Origin: JBBSZK01 sp964428325
GTDB taxonomy: Archaea; Nanobdellota; Nanobdellia; Pacearchaeales; GW2011-AR1
NCBI GenBank assembly: GCA_964428325.1
Contig: CAYRXU010000002.1
Span: 1-64,000, forward strand
Direction of reading: 5' to 3'
Length of the DNA: 64,000 nt
Part shown: positions 1 through 7,917 of the stretch, piece after piece
Position numbering within the stretch: position 1 is the first letter of the stretch
Layout of the letters: every line of letters begins with the position of its first letter
The notes under the pieces: model-generated
Told to the model about the DNA's origin: nothing
Databases searched by the model: none
What the model saw: the letters and a program-made list of their open reading frames with translations, nothing else
Program-made: the position numbers and the translations under genes

Positions 1-1
1 C

Positions 2-337
2 AAACCAACAATCTCCTTCGCAGACTGGGAAAAGCTCGACCTTCGTGTTGGTAAAATCCTGAAAGTAGAAGATCACCCTAAGGCAGACAAGCTTTACGTT
101 CTTACAGTCGACTTTGGCCTGCTAGGACATCGAACTATTGTTGCAGGTCTCAAGAAAGCATACACAAAAGACCAACTAGAACACAAGCACGGCATCTTTA
201 TCGCCAACCTCGAGCCGGTCAATCTTCGCGGCATCGATAGCAGCGGCATGACTCTAGCAGCATCAAACGAAGACCATTCGCTAGTCACAATCTTAACAAC
301 GCAAGAGAATATTGCGCCAGGAAGTAAAGTCGGTTAA
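2..337 (+). CDS. tRNA-binding (EMAPII/Trbp111-like) OB-fold domain, C-terminal part
   Basis: This is the 3' end of a gene that begins before the window; 111 codons are visible. The protein carries the motif FADWEKLDLRVGKIL, followed by HPKADKLYVLTVDFG. Both are typical of the tRNA-binding OB-fold that forms the C-terminal dimerisation domain of methionyl-tRNA synthetase or the free-standing archaeal MetRS beta/Trbp111 protein. It would bind the outer corner of tRNA non-specifically and raise synthetase affinity. Because the upstream part is missing, I cannot tell whether this is the tail of a full metG or a small separate protein; a free-standing form would need only a few more residues. Confidence 0.8.
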   Translation, partial: KPTISFADWEKLDLRVGKILKVEDHPKADKLYVLTVDFGLLGHRTIVAGLKKAYTKDQLEHKHGIFIANLEPVNLRGIDSSGMTLAASNEDHSLVTILTTQENIAPGSKVG

Positions 338-340
338 ATT

Positions 341-348
341 CTTATACA
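341..348 (+). promoter_or_regulatory. TATA-like box for the pilin-like gene at 367
   Basis: CTTATACA lies about 19 nt before the ATG. This fits the box-to-start distance seen throughout the window and suggests a leaderless transcript. Confidence 0.5.
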
Positions 349-366
349 CTTCAACCATATAACAAT

Positions 367-1116
367 ATGCAAAGAAGTGGTTTGAGCAACATCATAGTAA
401 CTGTCCTCATAGTCCTAATCTCCATCGTACTCATAGGAATTCTCTGGGTCTTCTTCAGTCCGTTCCTCTTGCAACTAGATGAAACCACAAACGTAGCCGA
501 TTGCTACACTCCCCAGTTCGCTATAACGAGCTGCGAATATAGTGTCGCCTTCACAAGTCTTACAGATGGCCAGGCGTATAAGCCAGTTCTCTTAACAGTC
601 AAGAGAAATGAAGGCGTGGGAGATATACGAGGTCTAGCGTTCCAAGCCGCTGAAGGAGATAAATCAGTAATGGTAAAAGACCCTGCAATCACAATAAAAG
701 AATTTGAATCAGTACATAAAATAATATTGTTCCCTAATACGCCCGGCATCACTCCAACGAGCATCAATGTATTTTCTCTAGTTGGTGAAAAAAGAAAACT
801 CTGCAGAGGTCCGCCTGCAGCGACTCTATCCTGCGTATGTCACCAAGTCACAAATCAACAAAACAGGGATCCTGACATCAACTGTGACGGTACCCTTGAC
901 GGATTCGATGTAGAATCCTATACGAGATTCCTCTTCAACCCACATCAAAACGAATTCGTAACATGTGCTCCAAATGCAGGAATAGTCTGTCCTAGTCCAG
1001 GAGATGATTACTCTGCCATCTGCCCAGATATAGATGGAGACGGTGTAGTGCGAGAATTTGACATAGCAGAAGTTGAAGCAGGAGTCGGTGGCGGAACAGC
1101 AGGTTGTCAGACTTAA
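367..1116 (+). CDS. pilin-like surface protein with C-terminal dockerin/EF-hand pair
   Basis: The protein has 249 residues. The N-terminus RSG-LSNIIVTVL followed by hydrophobic residues 8-34 resembles an archaeal type IV pilin (class III) signal, with likely cleavage after Gly5. The middle (about 40-160) is an extracellular domain with several cysteines. The C-terminus carries two calcium-loop motifs: DINCDGTLDGFD (170-181) and DIDGDGVVREFD (221-232). Their spacing is that of a type I dockerin or EF-hand pair. A paralogue at 46868-47638 on the opposite strand shares the whole architecture and an identical second loop. It probably forms a pilus or surface anchor; ligand and assembly partners are unknown. 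No pilus ATPase or prepilin peptidase is visible nearby. Confidence 0.7.
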   Translation: MQRSGLSNIIVTVLIVLISIVLIGILWVFFSPFLLQLDETTNVADCYTPQFAITSCEYSVAFTSLTDGQAYKPVLLTVKRNEGVGDIRGLAFQAAEGDKSVMVKDPAITIKEFESVHKIILFPNTPGITPTSINVFSLVGEKRKLCRGPPAATLSCVCHQVTNQQNRDPDINCDGTLDGFDVESYTRFLFNPHQNEFVTCAPNAGIVCPSPGDDYSAICPDIDGDGVVREFDIAEVEAGVGGGTAGCQT

Positions 1117-1125
1117 GAAAACTAA

Positions 1126-1875
1126 TTACTTAGAAAACATTCTATTCCAGAAAGAAGGTTCATTATAAGATATACCTGCAATCTTTGCGGCAATTTTCTT
1201 GTATGCCTGTGCCGCCTTTGTCCGAGGATGAGTATGCAATAAAGCATCCTTCTCTGCAAGAGCTTCTTGCATTCTACGTTCCTCAGGAACAACACCTAGA
1301 ATAGGCAAGTCAAGCATCTCCCGAATATTAGACAAGGGCATCTCACTCTTCAAGCCCCTAGATCGCGTAACAATAACCCCCATAATCTCTTTACCCATCT
1401 CCTCAGCAAGTTTAGCCGTCTTAAGAGCGTCAGTCACAGCAGGAATTTCAGGATTCGTGACAAGAACAAGCGCATCGGCAGCTTCCATACTGCTCACAGC
1501 TTCCTCACCCAAACCCGCAGCTGCATCAAAAATAACGAAATCAGCCATCTTACGCAAAGACTTTCCAACATCGCGCAACTTCTTATGATTCAAACGTCTC
1601 AACTCTTTAACAGAAAGCGAGCTCGGAATAATCTTCGTTCCAGATTCATGTTCATAAACTGCATCACCAATTTTTGCCTTACCAAGAAGAACGTGATTTA
1701 AGTTGATAGGAACAATAGGAGCACCAAGGTGTAGACCTACATTAGGAGTTGTCAAATTTGCATCTACAACAATAACCTCCTTACCGAACGAGTTAAGAGC
1801 AGCACCGAGATTAATCGCACTGGTCGTCTTACCAACGCCCCCTTTGCCTGAAATAATAGTCAACAATTTGGCCAT
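1126..1875 (-). CDS. minD: MinD/ParA family ATPase
   Basis: The protein has 249 residues, the usual length for archaeal MinD. The deviant Walker A motif GKGGVGKTT occupies residues 10-18 with the signature lysine K11, a switch-like VVDANLTTPN lies at 37-46, and the Walker B region VIFDAAAG at 114-121. The C-terminus ends in PSFWNRMFSK, which could act as a short amphipathic membrane-targeting tail as in MinD. In archaea, MinD homologues position surface and motility structures rather than the Z ring, and FtsZ is encoded about 19 kb away here. No MinC or MinE is seen. It converges on the pilin-like gene with a gap of only 9 nt. Confidence 0.9.
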   Translation of the reverse strand: MAKLLTIISGKGGVGKTTSAINLGAALNSFGKEVIVVDANLTTPNVGLHLGAPIVPINLNHVLLGKAKIGDAVYEHESGTKIIPSSLSVKELRRLNHKKLRDVGKSLRKMADFVIFDAAAGLGEEAVSSMEAADALVLVTNPEIPAVTDALKTAKLAEEMGKEIMGVIVTRSRGLKSEMPLSNIREMLDLPILGVVPEERRMQEALAEKDALLHTHPRTKAAQAYKKIAAKIAGISYNEPSFWNRMFSK

Positions 1876-1908
1876 GAACTAACTACAGAGACTGTAGAAT
1901 AGACGGTC

Positions 1909-2334
1909 TTATTTGATATAACTTATAAACCTTTCTAAAATATCCGAATATTCTTTCAATTTATCGAGGTTAATGTTGATTGTTTGCCCGCGATAGCTGA
2001 CTTTCAAGTTCACACCCTTTCTAAACTCATTTTCACGCACTTTATCCAACTTTTCAATATCTCTAAACAATTCGTAGAGTTCAAGTGTCTCAGAAACAGG
2101 AGAAACGCCAGCATAAATCTGCTTCAGCTGAACAAGCTTAGCACGTGGAGCATCAGGAACAGGTTTCCACTTTTTCATCTTCTTGGCCTTATCAATCAAT
2201 CGTTCAAACGCCAAATCAATCATGACATGCCATCTCAAAAGCAAATTAATGATAACATCGCAAGTCTTAGTATACTTAAGACTGACATAAAGCAGATGGT
2301 CAGCACTAATTTTCTCCTTAATAATCGTATCCAT
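1909..2334 (-). CDS. conserved helical protein of unknown function
   Basis: The protein has 141 residues from the chosen ATG (MDTIIKEKISADHLLYVSLK). The open frame extends 8 codons further upstream to 2358, but that ATG lies only 12 nt from the TATA-like box at 2371-2380, so it would fall outside a leaderless transcript. The sequence is predicted all-helical in its first 100 residues, with the pattern ADHLLYVSLKYTKTCDVI, and ends in a short beta-rich segment. I do not recognise a named family with confidence; the helical core is loosely like HEPN proteins. The gene stands alone between minD and the NAC gene. Confidence 0.75.
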   Translation of the reverse strand: MDTIIKEKISADHLLYVSLKYTKTCDVIINLLLRWHVMIDLAFERLIDKAKKMKKWKPVPDAPRAKLVQLKQIYAGVSPVSETLELYELFRDIEKLDKVRENEFRKGVNLKVSYRGQTININLDKLKEYSDILERFISYIK

Positions 2335-2370
2335 GCACACTAATGAGTAGGACAACATTAGCCAGGCGAG

Positions 2371-2380
2371 GTATAAATAC
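2371..2380 (-). promoter_or_regulatory. TATA-like box for the gene starting at 2334
   Basis: The palindromic GTATAAATAC (minus strand GTATTTATAC) ends 36 nt before the chosen ATG. A transcript starting about 25 nt downstream would begin near 2345-2350, which supports the shorter start at 2334 over 2358. Confidence 0.45.
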
Positions 2381-2444
2381 CTTCCGTTAAAACGCCCTTT
2401 TTAAACACTTATTTAACCTTATTTAATTTACTCGGATATGCGAA

Positions 2445-2792
2445 TTATTCTGATAAGTCCATTATGGCCGCAGCGATATCTCCATTTGCAGATTCAAGCG
2501 CCTTAAGTGCCTCTTTCTTGGACTTCCCAGTTTTTTCCATCACCATGGATATATCGCTATCAGATATACTTGCAGTTTCCTCTCGAGCCTCGCCAGTTAT
2601 CTGCCAACTTTCATTGCCTTGCATGGTAATCTTCACCACATTAGGTTCATCAATCACAATCTTACCATCTGCCTTCTCAATAATCACGCGTGTAGCTTCA
2701 ATCTCATCTTGCTTAATACCAATCTGTTTCATGATGGCCTGCATCTTCTTGGGATCCATCCCGCCTAATCCGCCGAACATAAAATCGTTCAC
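2445..2792 (-). CDS. nac: nascent polypeptide-associated complex protein (archaeal NAC)
   Basis: The protein has 115 residues, the normal archaeal NAC length. An N-terminal glycine/methionine-rich segment (FGGLGGMDPKKMQAIMKQIG) precedes the NAC beta-barrel with NVVKITMQGNESWQITGEA. A C-terminal UBA domain (about 75-115) has the run SDISMVMEKTGKSKKEALKA. NAC binds near the ribosome exit tunnel and shields emerging chains; the archaeal form is a homodimer. The ATG overlaps the stop of the HAD phosphatase gene by 4 nt (ATGA), so the two genes form an operon with translational coupling. Confidence 0.95.
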   Translation of the reverse strand: MNDFMFGGLGGMDPKKMQAIMKQIGIKQDEIEATRVIIEKADGKIVIDEPNVVKITMQGNESWQITGEAREETASISDSDISMVMEKTGKSKKEALKALESANGDIAAAIMDLSE

Positions 2793-3400
2793 GCATCTCC
2801 ATTTTTATAGTTTTCCACATAACGTTCAACCTCATTCCAATCAGCCACGCGAACAACTCCCTCAGGTACAGATCTACCAGCATTCCAGGGCTGAGGTAAT
2901 AAAAGAACACGAGTCTCAGGAGAAGCTATTTGCTCAGCATGATGAATTGCATCTTCAACAAATATTTCAACACCTAACCTTTTGCATAAATCTCCCTTTG
3001 TAAGAGTTGCTACTCCATTCAAGGCAGCCATAGAATATTGACTTGTATGGAAAACATTCTCAAAGCAGCCAGGAAAATTAGATTCTAACTGAGTAAGAGT
3101 TGCAAGAGAGATTTCTTTTGTTCTAGAGGTGATGCCGTAAATGGAGTGGTGTCGAGACATTCTATAAACTGCGTCAGAAGCATAAGGAACTGCTTGCAGC
3201 TTAAGAAAATCAGAGGAGTTGTAAAAATCATGTACTCTACTAAATGCTTCTTCGCGCGTACATCCCCAGACTTTATCCAAATCAAAGGTATGTGTCGAAC
3301 CAAGATCGGGCACGATAATACCTTTTTCTTCCCTTAAGAAACGGATAAGAGGGCCCATAAAAGAGAGAAGCGTTTCATCAATGTCGCTGCCAATAATCAT
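2789..3400 (-). CDS. HAD-superfamily phosphatase (5'(3')-deoxyribonucleotidase-like)
   Basis: The protein has 203 residues. The HAD motif I, SDIDETLL, places the nucleophile at D6 and the acid/base at D8. Motif II is the segment YGITSRTK near residue 95. A late FVEDAIHHA motif supplies the acidic metal ligands. The length and the DIDET start resemble the small C-type 5' nucleotidases that trim nucleoside monophosphates, but the substrate cannot be read from sequence. A box TTAAATAG (plus 3421-3428) ends 20 nt before the ATG. A GAGGAGG run touches the ATG, too close to act as a normal ribosome binding site. It is first gene of an operon with NAC. Confidence 0.75.
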   Translation of the reverse strand: MIIGSDIDETLLSFMGPLIRFLREEKGIIVPDLGSTHTFDLDKVWGCTREEAFSRVHDFYNSSDFLKLQAVPYASDAVYRMSRHHSIYGITSRTKEISLATLTQLESNFPGCFENVFHTSQYSMAALNGVATLTKGDLCKRLGVEIFVEDAIHHAEQIASPETRVLLLPQPWNAGRSVPEGVVRVADWNEVERYVENYKNGDA

Positions 3401-3484
3401 CCTCCTCGAGAAATAGTTCTCTATTTAACAACTTAGATTCCCCAGTACAACAAATAAATCAATCTGAATAGAAAGGCGCGAGAA

Positions 3485-3697
3485 CTATTTCTTAACAGGT
3501 AAAACAACTTTCGTTCCACATTCAGGGCAGAATTTAACCTCGTCCTTCAAAACAATAGAACAACCACCACATCGAATAGGTTCAACCTTTCGCTCAATAA
3601 CTGCCTTGTACCCCTTCTTACCAGAAATCAAAAATGAAAAGGCTTCTGCAACCTTAGGGTCGTTCATCTGGTCTCGTAAATCGCGATTGCTTGACAT
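3485..3697 (-). CDS. small zinc-ribbon protein
   Basis: The protein has 70 residues. The last 30 hold two zinc knuckles, CGGC and CPEC, in the order RCGGCSIVLKDEVKFCPECG, so it binds one zinc in a ribbon fold. The first 40 residues are helical and charged. It starts 1 nt after the stop of the Sec61 beta gene and is probably translated from the same mRNA. Such proteins often act as nucleic-acid or protein adaptors; nothing here decides which. Confidence 0.75.
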   Translation of the reverse strand: MSSNRDLRDQMNDPKVAEAFSFLISGKKGYKAVIERKVEPIRCGGCSIVLKDEVKFCPECGTKVVLPVKK

Positions 3698-3698
3698 G

Positions 3699-3866
3699 TT
3701 ATGCTCCTACAGGAAAAAGAATTCGTAATGCAATCACGAATAATAGGATAGCAACTACAAAACCTACAACAACAGCAGGTGAAATCATAAAGCGACTCTT
3801 ATATTCAGAATCATATCGCATCAATCCACCAATACCCCCTCCGGGCATACGCATTTGTTCAGCCAT
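3699..3866 (-). CDS. secG: preprotein translocase subunit Sec61 beta (SecG-like)
   Basis: The protein has 55 residues. It begins MAEQMRMPGGGIGGLMRYDS, continues EYKSRFMISPAVVVGFVVAI and ends in a single transmembrane helix (about 31-52). The pattern of a glycine-rich cytosolic tail, LMRY, a basic stretch, ISPAVVVG and one helix is diagnostic for archaeal Sec61 beta, the small third subunit of the SecYE channel. A TTTTTAAAG box on the minus strand (plus 3887-3895) ends 20 nt before the ATG. It probably forms a two-gene unit with the downstream zinc-ribbon gene. Confidence 0.92.
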   Translation of the reverse strand: MAEQMRMPGGGIGGLMRYDSEYKSRFMISPAVVVGFVVAILLFVIALRILFPVGA

Positions 3867-3886
3867 ATTCACTCATAATATATTCT

Positions 3887-3895
3887 CTTTAAAAA
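3887..3895 (-). promoter_or_regulatory. TATA-like box for Sec61 beta
   Basis: TTTTTAAAG on the minus strand ends 20 nt before the Sec61 beta ATG, implying a leaderless mRNA. Confidence 0.55.
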
Positions 3896-3903
3896 TCTAT
3901 TCC

Positions 3904-4281
3904 TCACGCAACCTTGACGTCGAGAGTAGATTTAGAAGGCAAGGGTCGGACACGCATACGGAGGTAATCGCTAAAATCATAAACATCAAAAACATTGCTT
4001 ACTACGCGAGGCATCCCTCTATGAAAGAAATCACGTTTCGCTTGATCCATAACCAAGGCATGGAGAAAAGCAAGTCCACTCGTATCAAACTGTTCAACCT
4101 CTGAAAAATCAAGTAGCACCGGCAAGTTCCCTCGTTCAAGCTCACGTGAAATCTCCCTATACGTTCCTCCCCGGTCGTGGGTCAGCTTCGAAGGAAAGAC
4201 AAGAACATAATAATTAACACCGTCTACTCTAGCAGGAGAGCCGTATAGCTCCAAAGGTTTTTCTGCACTAAACCAACTCAT
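3904..4281 (-). CDS. STAS-domain protein (anti-sigma-factor-antagonist-like)
   Basis: The protein has 125 residues. Residues 55-75 read VLLDFSEVEQFDTSGLAFLH, the conserved STAS strand-turn-helix with D-[ST]-S-G; S68 is where phosphorylation occurs in SpoIIAA-type proteins. An N-terminal extension (1-25) and a basic tail surround the domain. In bacteria STAS proteins relay partner switching with anti-sigma kinases; no such kinase is seen here, although an ECF sigma-like gene lies at 21464. A box TTTTTAAAG (plus 4303-4311) lies inside the 3' end of nth, about 21 nt before the ATG. The family assignment rests mainly on one motif. Confidence 0.65.
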   Translation of the reverse strand: MSWFSAEKPLELYGSPARVDGVNYYVLVFPSKLTHDRGGTYREISRELERGNLPVLLDFSEVEQFDTSGLAFLHALVMDQAKRDFFHRGMPRVVSNVFDVYDFSDYLRMRVRPLPSKSTLDVKVA

Positions 4282-4286
4282 AATAA

Positions 4287-4901
4287 CTAAACGTTAAGTG
4301 CCTTTAAAAATCTCTTCTTATCTCGACCTCGTACTTCCTTGCCCCATAAAACAAACAACCGATTAATCCGACGCCAATGCTTTTGAGGAGACAGCTTCAT
4401 CAGTTCCAACTCAGTCTGATGGGGTGTCTTTGTCTTAACAAACCCAAACACATTCGCAATGCGATGTACATGTGTATCCACAGTGATACCGTCCTTAGAA
4501 TGCACTTCACTTAATGTAAGATTTGCAGTCTTACGTCCAACACCGGGCATCTTAACAAGCTCCTCAATAGAATCAGGAATATCACCATGATGATATTCCA
4601 TTAAGTAGCGAGCACTAGCAATAACATTCCTTGCCTTAGTTTTGCTAAAGTTTACGCTTTTAATTAACTTCAGAACGTCGCTATATTTCGCCTTAGACAA
4701 TTTATCAAGAGTCGAATACCTTTTGAACAATCCCTCTGCCACAGGAATGGTTACCTCGTCACGCGTCTGCGCTGACATAATCGTAGATATCAAAATCTGC
4801 CAGTCAGCATGCCAACCTTCTGCAGCAAGCCGCTTCTCCTCTTTCCCATATCTCTTTTCAGCAGCAGATAATATCTTCAGAAAGTACTCTCTTTTGTTCA
4901 T
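4287..4901 (-). CDS. nth: endonuclease III-like DNA glycosylase lacking the Fe-S cluster motif
   Basis: The protein has 204 residues. The helix-hairpin-helix KMPGVGRKTANLTL (117-130) contains the catalytic lysine K124, and VDTHVHRIAN (141-150) the catalytic aspartate D142, so base excision of oxidised pyrimidines with lyase activity is expected. Classical Nth ends in four cysteines holding a [4Fe-4S] cluster. Here the protein ends LFVLWGKEVRGRDKK and then about ten residues more, and there is no cysteine anywhere in the sequence. It is transcribed divergently from valS from a shared TATA element (4922-4929). Confidence 0.88.
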   Translation of the reverse strand: MNKREYFLKILSAAEKRYGKEEKRLAAEGWHADWQILISTIMSAQTRDEVTIPVAEGLFKRYSTLDKLSKAKYSDVLKLIKSVNFSKTKARNVIASARYLMEYHHGDIPDSIEELVKMPGVGRKTANLTLSEVHSKDGITVDTHVHRIANVFGFVKTKTPHQTELELMKLSPQKHWRRINRLFVLWGKEVRGRDKKRFLKALNV

Positions 4902-4921
4902 GTTCCCTTGAACCCAAAACC

Positions 4922-4929
4922 CTTAAAAG
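4922..4929. promoter_or_regulatory. shared bidirectional TATA element between nth and valS
   Basis: CTTAAAAG on the plus strand reads CTTTTAAG on the minus strand. It ends 21 nt before the valS ATG (4951) and 20 nt before the nth ATG (4901). Both distances match the spacing seen at other promoters in the window, so one near-palindromic box can serve both directions. Confidence 0.55.
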
Positions 4930-4950
4930 ACCTTTCTCCCTCGTTTTAGC

Positions 4951-7341
4951 ATGACACTTCCAAAACTTTCTGACATAAAGAATTGGTCAATTGACACGGA
5001 AAAACAAATAACAACTAATTGGAAAGCGTCCGAACAATTCGCATTCAATGCAAAAAGCAAGAAACCAATTTACAGCATTGACACGCCACCACCCTACGTA
5101 AACTCCCCAATCCACATGGGTCACGCAGTAACATACGTGTACATGGATATGTTTGCCCGTTACAAACGGATGCAAGGTCACGAAGTTCTCTTCCCGCTTG
5201 GTCTTGACAGAAACGGTCTTCCTATCGAAGTAGCTGCTGAAAAGAAATTCGAGATATCCCCATTCAAAGTCGGCAGAGAAAAGTTCCTTGAGGCCTGTGA
5301 AAAAATTCTTGCTCAAGCTTCAGCAGAATCACTCGATTCATTTGCGCATCTCGGAGTATCTTTCTCATCTTACAAACAAGGCAAGCATATCGGTTCCATC
5401 TATCACACGGACGCCCCAGAATATCGGGCGCTCACGCAAGCAACATTCATCGACCTCTTCAAGAAAGGCCTTATTTACGAAGACCTGCGCATCTGTAACT
5501 GGGATCCACGATTAAGAACAACAGTGGCAGACTCTGAAATAGACTACAAAGAAATCCCTAGCACATTCAACCACGTCAAGTTCAAAGTCAAGGAAACAGG
5601 CGAACACATCATCATTGCAACTACTCGCCCAGAACTTATCGGCGCGTGTGGCATGATTATCTTCGAGCCAGATGATGAACGTTACAGCCACCTGGAAGGC
5701 AAGACGGCCATAACTCCACTCTACGGCAAAGAAGTTCCAATTGGCGAACATCCATTCGCCAAGAAGGACAAAGGCTCTGGACTAGTTATGATGTGTTCAG
5801 CAGGAGACGTAACAGATATCCAGTTCTTCCGCGAACAAAACCTCAAACCCACAATCCTCATAGAAAAAGACGGTTCTATGAACGACAAGGCAGGGTTTCT
5901 CAAAGGCCTCTACGTCAAACAAGCTAGAGCAAAGATCATTGAAGAGCTACAAAAAGAAAAGCTTCTTGTAAAGCAAGATCAGATAGTACACCGCACACCT
6001 GTAGCAGAACGCTCAGGCGCAGAAATCGAATTCATTGAGATGCCAGAGTTCTATCTCAAACAGTTAGAAGTAAAAGATGACCTCAAAAAAGTCGCCAACA
6101 AGATAGAATTCTTCCCTCCGGAATCAAAACAAATCCTAGACAGCTGGATTGACTCAGTCTCAATCGACTGGCCAATCTCACGAAGACGATTTTACGCCAC
6201 ACCTATACCACTCTGGCACGCACAAACCGATGACGGAATATTTACAGCCGTTCCTGCTCCAGGAAGCTACTTCCAAGCCTGGCGTGAATCAGTTCCTAAG
6301 AACTGCGAAATCTTCCATAAGGGCAAACTCGTAGGCAAAATCTCAGACAAAAAGTTCAGCGCGTTGAGCTGGAAGGGAGATGAGCGCGTACTTGACACAT
6401 GGTTCGATTCTTCTATATCAGAGTTATACATCCTCAACTATCAAAAAGACCCGGCATTATTCAAGAAAGCTTTCCCTGCGAGTCTACGTCCGCAAGGCAA
6501 GGAAATCGTACGCACCTGGCTTTACTACACGCTCCTCCGCGGCTATCTCGAAACAGGCAAGCCATCATTCAACCATGTCTGGATCCACCAGCACATTCTC
6601 GACGCTCAAGGACGCAAAATGTCAAAGTCGCTTGGCAACGTAGTAGATCCGCACGATATTCTCAAGCAAGAAGGTGCAGAAGCTCTAAGACTCTGGTCAG
6701 TCATAGAAGGTGACATCTCAAAGGGCGATCTAATGTGTTCCCGAGACAGAATCAAGGCAGAACTCAAGACGCTATCCAAGCTCATCAATGTCACAAAATT
6801 CGTAACACAGTTCAAGAAACCAACAAAAGCCAAGCTAACAGAAACAGACTCTCTTTTTATGAACTATCTTGACGCCATGACCACAAAGATAGAACAACAA
6901 TACAATGAATATGACTTCCATAATCCAGCACTCTCCCTAAGACAATTCTTATGGGAAGAATTCGCATCGCACTATGTTGAACTAGTAAAAGCGCGAGCCT
7001 ACAATGAAAATAAACAGTTTACAGAAAAGGAAAGCGAATCAGCAAAATACACGCTCCATGTGATGATCGAACGCCTCGTTACGCTCCTCCACCCCATAAT
7101 TCCTCAAGTTACTTCAGTCATAGCAGCAGAGCTCAAACATAGCTTACAAGAATTTCCACAACCAAAAAAAATCAAATCCTCTCCAGAGCTCATTAAACAG
7201 CTCACCGACTTCAACAGCCACGTCTGGAAAACCAAGCGCGAAAAGAACATCTCACTCCGTGAACCAATAAACGGCATCTCAATACCAAAGGAACTCAAAG
7301 CATTCGAAACAGACCTATCTGCTTGTCACAATCTACAATAG
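4951..7341 (+). CDS. valS: valyl-tRNA synthetase
   Basis: The protein has 796 residues. The class I signature is PIHMGHA (HIGH type) after TPPPYVN, and the second signature is GRKMSKSLGN. The CP1 editing domain shows IIATTRPELIGACG and SGLVMMCSAGDVTDIQFF. These features fit ValRS rather than IleRS or LeuRS. The anticodon-binding helices occupy roughly 620-790, and the protein stops without the long C-terminal coiled coil of many bacterial ValRSs. It charges tRNA-Val and hydrolyses mischarged Thr-tRNA. The stop codon abuts the convergent gene at 7342 with no gap. Confidence 0.95.
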   Translation: MTLPKLSDIKNWSIDTEKQITTNWKASEQFAFNAKSKKPIYSIDTPPPYVNSPIHMGHAVTYVYMDMFARYKRMQGHEVLFPLGLDRNGLPIEVAAEKKFEISPFKVGREKFLEACEKILAQASAESLDSFAHLGVSFSSYKQGKHIGSIYHTDAPEYRALTQATFIDLFKKGLIYEDLRICNWDPRLRTTVADSEIDYKEIPSTFNHVKFKVKETGEHIIIATTRPELIGACGMIIFEPDDERYSHLEGKTAITPLYGKEVPIGEHPFAKKDKGSGLVMMCSAGDVTDIQFFREQNLKPTILIEKDGSMNDKAGFLKGLYVKQARAKIIEELQKEKLLVKQDQIVHRTPVAERSGAEIEFIEMPEFYLKQLEVKDDLKKVANKIEFFPPESKQILDSWIDSVSIDWPISRRRFYATPIPLWHAQTDDGIFTAVPAPGSYFQAWRESVPKNCEIFHKGKLVGKISDKKFSALSWKGDERVLDTWFDSSISELYILNYQKDPALFKKAFPASLRPQGKEIVRTWLYYTLLRGYLETGKPSFNHVWIHQHILDAQGRKMSKSLGNVVDPHDILKQEGAEALRLWSVIEGDISKGDLMCSRDRIKAELKTLSKLINVTKFVTQFKKPTKAKLTETDSLFMNYLDAMTTKIEQQYNEYDFHNPALSLRQFLWEEFASHYVELVKARAYNENKQFTEKESESAKYTLHVMIERLVTLLHPIIPQVTSVIAAELKHSLQEFPQPKKIKSSPELIKQLTDFNSHVWKTKREKNISLREPINGISIPKELKAFETDLSACHNLQ

Positions 7342-7806
7342 TTAAGCGGGACTTACTCGTAAGTTACCAGAAACCTTTTCTTCTCTAGGTGCGCGTTGAG
7401 ACTTAGGAGGCCCATCTTGATAAGCAAGAAGCAAGATACTTTCACCCCGGGGAATGTAAGCGATGAGAGGAGAATGCAAACGTTTTCCGTCTTCTAAACG
7501 ATCCCTAAGAATAGGAGGGAGACTGTCTACTCGCACGTCAGCTGAATGCGTTAAATCAGCTAAAGTTCCATACCTATCATTCTTAGGAGAATAAACTACA
7601 GAAGATTTAATAGAAATAAAACTAGCCCCATTTACTAAGCAGGCAGGGGGAAGTACTTTTCGAGTAGGTTTGATTTCTTCACGGTTCTGGATAAAATCAG
7701 CAAAAGTAGTGGCAAAATAAAATTGCGGCAGAGGTAATTCCAATCCTCGCCCTATTAAACCGAGCACTCCGGGCATGCGCTTTAAAGCCTGGTTATAGTC
7801 AATCAT
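7342..7806 (-). CDS. hypothetical protein
   Basis: The protein has 154 residues and I recognise no family. It has no membrane segment or signal peptide. Sequence features are a leucine/proline-rich start (LGLIGRGLELPLPQFYF), a middle part with KVLPPACLVNGASFISIKSS and a proline- and charge-rich tail. It converges exactly on valS, so the two stop codons touch. Codon use looks like that of its neighbours. Confidence 0.6.
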   Translation of the reverse strand: MIDYNQALKRMPGVLGLIGRGLELPLPQFYFATTFADFIQNREEIKPTRKVLPPACLVNGASFISIKSSVVYSPKNDRYGTLADLTHSADVRVDSLPPILRDRLEDGKRLHSPLIAYIPRGESILLLAYQDGPPKSQRAPREEKVSGNLRVSPA

Positions 7807-7917
7807 AGAAAAAAGAACGCTATATGTAATTTAAAAACTATTCCATAGGTCACAAAAAGAACAAATTTATCCCAAATTCTCAGCGTCGTTTATTAAGAAG
7901 TAAAAGCACATTATCTA

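Noticed and set aside
2464..3003. Long plus-strand reading frame of 179 codons
   Set aside because: It is antisense to NAC and the HAD phosphatase, both of which have clear family motifs; this frame has no matching motif or promoter.
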